Positions 63,059-64,000 of a stretch of DNA of 64,000 nucleotides are shown one piece after another. The notes under the pieces are model-generated. The model saw nothing but the letters and a program-made list of their open reading frames with translations, was not told the origin of the DNA and ran no database searches. The DNA lies in NCBI RefSeq assembly GCF_963665995.1, contig NZ_OY762512.1, positions 868,001-932,000 on the forward strand, written 5' to 3'. The translations under genes and the position numbers were made by a program. The number at the start of each line of letters is the position of its first letter. The first letter of the stretch is position 1. This DNA is from Pleurocapsa sp. FMAR1 (GTDB taxonomy: Bacteria > Cyanobacteriota > Cyanobacteriia > Cyanobacteriales > Xenococcaceae).

Positions 63059-63919
63059 TTACTTTGTCGGTGTTTCAATCGCTAAATCTGTAGTTGGAAT
63101 ATCAGGTTCACCATCAAAATAATAAAAGTTTTGAAACTTAGTTATACAGGCTAACTTGGTTTTATTGCATCCTGCGAGCGCCGTCAAGTTATCGCCTACG
63201 GCAATGTTAAATGGTGCTTGTTCAAACAGGATTATTTGTGAACCGACATAAAAGTCAATATCCAGGTGTACACCATTATTTGCCCCACTGGTAAAATATA
63301 AGCGTCCCCGATCCAAGTGTTTATCAGGTAGTCCACCATTAACTGAAAACACGCGCCGATTAACTACGTTAGTTACAGCTAAAAGGTGCGTGAAGTTGGT
63401 TAAATCTTTGGTACAGACATCATCACCTAGGTGCGCCCTACAGGTCTTACCAGTAGTTGTGCCGACATTATTCTCTAGTAAAGATAAGTTGCTTTTGACT
63501 TTGATTTCGTAACCTAAATTATTGCTCGTAAAATCAGCTAAATATCCCGTGGGTAACTCTATATGCTTGGGGGGATTTAAACTAAAAGAAGAAGGTAAAT
63601 TTGTATAGTCCACAATAAAACGCCGTACTTGAGCCTTGGCATAGATACCACTTTGTAAGTCAACTTTAGATATCACCGCCACATCTAAAATACCTTTTAA
63701 ATTCTGACTGTCCAATCTTTCTAACCCCTCACTTACCTGGTCTGCGGTAGAGTCAAAACCTGTAAAACTTTGGTAAGTTACCCCGCCGATCGCGATCATT
63801 TGGTCAAAACCCGTAAAGCCAAGCTGCGCTCCATCGGTGCGCGTAATTAACCAGCACCAGCAAAGAGTTAGAGTTTTTTTAGTTATCGCACTGGTTGAGA
63901 CAGGATCTAGAATTAGCAT
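63059..63919 (-). CDS. Phage baseplate-hub-like protein (DUF2163/Phage_BR0599)
   Basis: 286 residues. The N-terminal half resembles DUF2163 (CWLITRTDGAQLGFTGFDQ, GVTYQSFTGFD, VRRFIVDYTN). The C-terminal Phage_BR0599-type part holds CRAHLGDDVCTKDL, GRLYFTSGANNG, LTALAGCNKTKLACITKF and FYYFDGEPDIP, where homologues have a conserved cysteine pattern. Such proteins belong to siphophage tail tips and gene-transfer-agent clusters. The start at 63919 adds ~12 residues before the usual beginning. It indicates a prophage or its remnant extending past the window. Confidence 0.85.
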   Translation of the reverse strand: MLILDPVSTSAITKKTLTLCWCWLITRTDGAQLGFTGFDQMIAIGGVTYQSFTGFDSTADQVSEGLERLDSQNLKGILDVAVISKVDLQSGIYAKAQVRRFIVDYTNLPSSFSLNPPKHIELPTGYLADFTSNNLGYEIKVKSNLSLLENNVGTTTGKTCRAHLGDDVCTKDLTNFTHLLAVTNVVNRRVFSVNGGLPDKHLDRGRLYFTSGANNGVHLDIDFYVGSQIILFEQAPFNIAVGDNLTALAGCNKTKLACITKFQNFYYFDGEPDIPTTDLAIETPTK

Positions 63920-64000
63920 TTAGAAGCATGAGGTGCGGTCTGGAGCGTGTGTATGAGGTATGAAGTAATGTTTTTCTTCAAACTTCGCGCCTTCAAACTT

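Overview
The window comes from a cyanobacterium. The octamer GCGATCGC (HIP1) occurs many times inside genes and gaps, the DNA is AT-rich, and many genes are cyanobacterial in type (menB, RibBA with a long tail, a DUF3536 GH57-like enzyme, a DUF3285-like membrane protein, DUF928 beside CHASE2, PixJ-like GAF receptors). The species cannot be named from the sequence alone. I saw no tRNA, rRNA or CRISPR array.

Layout. 1-7.1 kb is housekeeping: the 3' end of rlmN, a small zinc-ribbon gene, menB, a DciA-like DUF721 gene, yidD, then a forward run of a phytol/polyprenol-kinase-like gene, a DUF3285-like gene, ybeY, dgkA, a TTG-started trpG/pabA and an exported metallo-beta-lactamase-fold protein that lacks its metal ligands. 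7.3-16.2 kb holds a PanE-like reductase, recJ, an LCP cell-wall protein, mobA and rodA. 16.3-30.8 kb is a signalling and phosphate region: two giant tandem-GAF proteins that look like PixJ-type receptors with a lost or degenerate CheA-binding tip, a PstS-like binding protein between them, a DUF928/CHASE2-GGDEF-EAL pair, and pstC-pstA without a local pstB.

30.8-44.9 kb is an extracellular polysaccharide cluster: glycosyltransferases of several families, GT-C-like membrane proteins, a flippase, a sulfotransferase and a UDP-galactopyranose-mutase-like flavoprotein. One GT87-like gene is split by a frameshift in an A9 tract. 44.9-59.3 kb returns to core functions: aroA, ribBA, GH57-like, MscS, cdsA, a PRC-barrel protein, argS, and an ECF sigma/anti-sigma pair. 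It is interrupted by fold-back repeats and one hypothetical gene broken by an 8-bp tandem duplication.

59.4-64 kb is a decayed mobile island: a possible IS1-type transposase stub, dense palindromic repeats, an IS200/IS605 remnant with both 5' ends missing, a plasmid/phage-type gene with one internal stop, a four-helix (S23) gene broken by a stop and a small insertion, and a phage baseplate-hub (DUF2163) gene running toward the window end. The most unusual material is the pair of GAF receptors and the repeat-riddled island.
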